In this document: piece by piece, positions 61,694 through 64,000 of the stretch
Position numbering within the stretch: the first letter of the stretch is position 1
How the letters are laid out: each line of letters starts with the position of its first letter
DNA from: Pseudofabraea citricarpa
Taxonomy: Eukaryota; Ascomycota; Leotiomycetes; Helotiales; Dermateaceae
Reading direction: 5' to 3'
Assembly (NCBI GenBank): GCA_029641185.1
Contig: JAPWGK010000014.1
Location: 930,001-994,000, forward strand
Length of the DNA stretch: 64,000 bases
The notes under the pieces: generated by a model
What the model was told of the DNA's origin: nothing
What the model saw: only the letters and a program-made list of their open reading frames with translations
The model's database searches: none
Made by a program: the position numbers and the translations under genes

Positions 61694-63124
61694 ATGAAAA
61701 TTGTCCAGTCACCACTCTCCCTTTGTCGACGGATTCCAATTCTGCGTCTTCGAGCGTGCTCAAGTAGATATTCTCATACCACTCGCTTCATGTCATCCGG
61801 CGCCAAAAGCAGCGATTCTGTTTCGCCTTTTGAGTACGTACCAATTGAAGGGGTTGAGAGGCTTGAGTGCTACCGACCTGGAGGGTATCACCCCATTTCT
61901 ATCGGTCATATCCTCCATAATCGATACAAGGTAGTCCATAAGCTAGGCTACGGAACATACTCAACCACATGGCTCGCACATGATGAATCGTGCCAGAAAT
62001 ATGTTGCCATCAAAGTTGGCACTGCAAATTCAAACTCCAAGGAGGCCGGCATCCTTCGTGCGCTCGCTGATGCAAAACCGCCCTTGCGCGAGCATCCAGG
62101 TCGAGCAATGATACTTCCTTTACAGGACAAGTTTGAACTTCACGGCCCGAATGGCACCCATCCTTGCTATGTCACATCTCCTGGACGTACCAGTATATCC
62201 GGTGCGAAGGATGGCTCGTATATACGCCTCTTTCAAAGAGACACAGCCCGTGCTCTCGCTGCACAAATCGCACTAGCTGTTGCATATACTCATGCCCAAG
62301 GATTTGCTCATGGAGGTTAGTTGACTTAAGTGGTAGCATGGCCTTTCTCTAACATTCTCCCTTCAGATCTTCATCTCGGTAACATTCTTTTACGGTTACC
62401 GAATAGCTTTAGCCAACTATCCATTGCTCAGCTATATAAAAAGTATGGTGAACCGGATGCCGAACCTATTGTCCGTATTGATGGACAGCCATTGCCTCGT
62501 GGTGTTCCCCGTCATGTCACGGCGCCAGTATGGCTAGGAGAGTCAAGCGAGAGTATTACACTTCCAGACTCTGGCATATTTCTCTCCGATTTTGGGGAGG
62601 CTTTTAAGCCCTCGAAGGAACTAAGGCACATCTGCCGCACACCTATATCCATCGCACCTCCTGAAACTCGCTTTGAACCCCAAACACCTATATCTTTTTC
62701 TTCCGACATATGGACTCTAGCATGTGCAATCTGGACGATCCTCGGCCAACGGCCTCTTTTTGAAAGTTTTCTAGCTACTCAGGACGATATCACCGTCGAG
62801 CAAGTTGATGCCCTGGGTAAGTTACCACCAGAATGGTGGGAGAAGTGGCAGACACGGCGGGAATGGTTCAGTGAAACAGGGGAGCCAAAAAAAGGACGAC
62901 ATTTTCGGTCATGGGCCGACCGATTTAAGAACTGCATTGAGCAACCACGGCTGAAAGCTGGAATGGCCGGCTTCGATATGGAGGAGAAAATGGCTGTGCT
63001 GAACATGCTCCGATCTATGTTAGAATATAGACCCGAGAAGCGGTTGACAGCCAAGCAGGTTCTAGAGTGTGAATGGATGGTCAAATGGGCTTTGCCTGAG
63101 TTTAAGAAAGCTCAGCGGTCGTAG
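61694..63124 (+). CDS. SRPK-like serine/arginine protein kinase
   Basis: Protein kinase of the SRPK-like group expanded in fungi. Exons 61694-62315 and 62367-63124 (51-nt intron) give 459 residues, or 427 from a later ATG at 61790. The opening ECYRPGGYHPISIGHIL and RYKVVHKLGYGTYSTTWLA give the typical SRPK N-lobe and glycine loop, and the ATP-binding lysine is in YVAIKVG. The catalytic loop reads HGDLHLGNILL (HGD instead of HRD), split by the intron. The magnesium-binding motif is SDFGEAF, then APPETRF (an APE variant) and SFSSDIWTLACAIWTIL. The large insert between lobes in classical SRPKs is short. The first 30 residues are Arg/Ser-rich and could be a mitochondrial presequence or an untranslated part. 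Confidence 0.85.
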
Positions 63125-63662
63125 CCAGATAGAAAAAGATGCGTAAGTGAAGTTTTGGCTTCCTGTCTCTTAGAGATATCTATCTGGCCTCCCAAATCTA
63201 GTTCATACTTTGTTGTTTACAATCATTGTACTGAATAAAAATCACTTTGCAATCACTGCGCAGCAAATGGAGGTACGCGATAAGCGAGGGCTTGAGATTA
63301 AAACCTCTCCCTAAGGAAATCCTCCTATAGATTGGAGATAGCTGTCTATCTCTACTGATACTTTGAAATAAGAACCTTAATTTCATGACGCCTTCATTAC
63401 TTTATTAATGAATGCCGCCTGCTTCGTCACATCAGAGGCCAAGTGCGAGCGACATGAGTGACAAGCCTTAGGGCTTAGACTCTTAGTAGTATCTTACAAC
63501 CGAATAACTTTTAAAATAGAGCTTAGCACATAATTTCTTTTATAATCTTAAGCTGGGAAGAAAACACCTCGTTTACCTTGCCCAGCTTTGGATATTTGAA
63601 TATGGTGATCCTTGCGATATGGGGACTATTGGTACATATAATCATTTTGGACAGGAATTGTC
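63125..63662. other. intergenic region between kinase and 5S rRNA gene
   Basis: 538 bases. The middle is AT-rich. No gene seen. Confidence 0.5.
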
Positions 63663-63781
63663 ACATACGACCACAGACTGAGGAGAACTGGGCATCCCGT
63701 CCGCTCTGCCATACATAAGCCTCAGATCGGTAGATTAGTAGTTGGGTGGGTGACCACCAGCGAATACCTACTGTTGTATGT
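63663..63781 (+). rRNA. 5S ribosomal RNA
   Basis: 119-nt 5S rRNA sequence. The ends pair as helix I: ACATACGAC at the 5' end with GTTGTATGT at the 3' end (G-U allowed). CTGAGG near position 17 pairs with CCTCAG near position 58 (helix III/II region). The near-invariant segments CATCCCGTCCGCTCTGCC, TAGATTAGTAGTTGGGTGGG and TGACCACCAGCGAATACC are present, covering the internal promoter. A long T-run follows directly. It lies alone outside any rDNA array, as is normal in filamentous ascomycetes, where 5S genes are dispersed. Confidence 0.93.
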
Positions 63782-63808
63782 TTTTGGTTTTTTTTTTTTT
63801 TTTTTTTT
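63782..63808 (+). terminator. T-tract terminator of RNA polymerase III
   Basis: TTTTGG followed by a run of about 21 T (63788-63808) directly after the 5S rRNA 3' end. Pol III needs only about four to five T, so the run is much longer than required. Confidence 0.8.
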
Positions 63809-64000
63809 GGCTAGTTGGGACAGTACAGGGGCAATACTACCTACCATTGACAGTTTTGTTGGTTATTTAAAATTTGTATTTCTTTTGTTTCGCAGTCAAA
63901 GTCATTGGTCGCTAAAACATGTTAGGTGATTTAGATGAAGTTGGTGGATTTGTTGTATTCTTAGCTCCCCAAAAGAGATTCATATGATACTGATAAGCAC

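Overview
The window is nuclear DNA of a filamentous ascomycete (Pezizomycotina). This rests on many genes split by 41-295 nt introns with GT...CTAAC/CTGAC...AG signals, a fungal Zn2Cys6 regulator, a fungal vacuolar pepsin, 2EXR-domain proteins, LysM/hevein and GH71 wall proteins, and a single dispersed 5S rRNA gene. A leotiomycete is my best guess from overall protein flavour, but that is inference. All exon joins below were made by eye from splice signals and reading frame.

Layout. 1-1369: the 5' part of a Zn2Cys6 regulator running off the left edge. 1370-6014: a gene-free stretch with AT-rich decayed sequence. 6015-26912: a dense housekeeping block: kinetochore Nsl1, a Sec14-like lipid-transfer protein, prefoldin 3, a ferric reductase, Grc3 and RNA polymerase I subunit Rpa34 (head to head), cytosolic serine hydroxymethyltransferase, vacuolar protease Pep4, Nop56, Vps4 and prefoldin 6. 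27328-32156: three consecutive 2EXR-domain genes. 33230-47428: a second housekeeping block: SAGA subunit Spt7, a VanZ-like membrane protein, a mitochondrial release-factor-like protein, Nab3-like RNA-binding protein, a LETM1-like protein and a second ferric reductase.

47728-59733 is the accessory part: a secreted LysM/hevein protein, an F-box-like protein, a secreted NucA/NucB-type nuclease and a very long GH71 alpha-1,3-glucanase gene. The LysM/hevein and GH71 products share small cysteine-rich C-terminal modules, so they probably act on cell walls. The GH71 reading frame is interrupted by two in-frame stop codons while staying open and correctly spliced on both sides. The right end holds a small unknown conserved-looking gene, an SRPK-like kinase with an HGD catalytic loop, and the 5S rRNA gene.

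Functional links: Grc3, Rpa34 and Nop56 all serve ribosome production; prefoldin 3 and 6 belong to one chaperone; Sec14, Vps4 and Pep4 serve Golgi, endosome and vacuole traffic; the two ferric reductases are iron-uptake-type enzymes.
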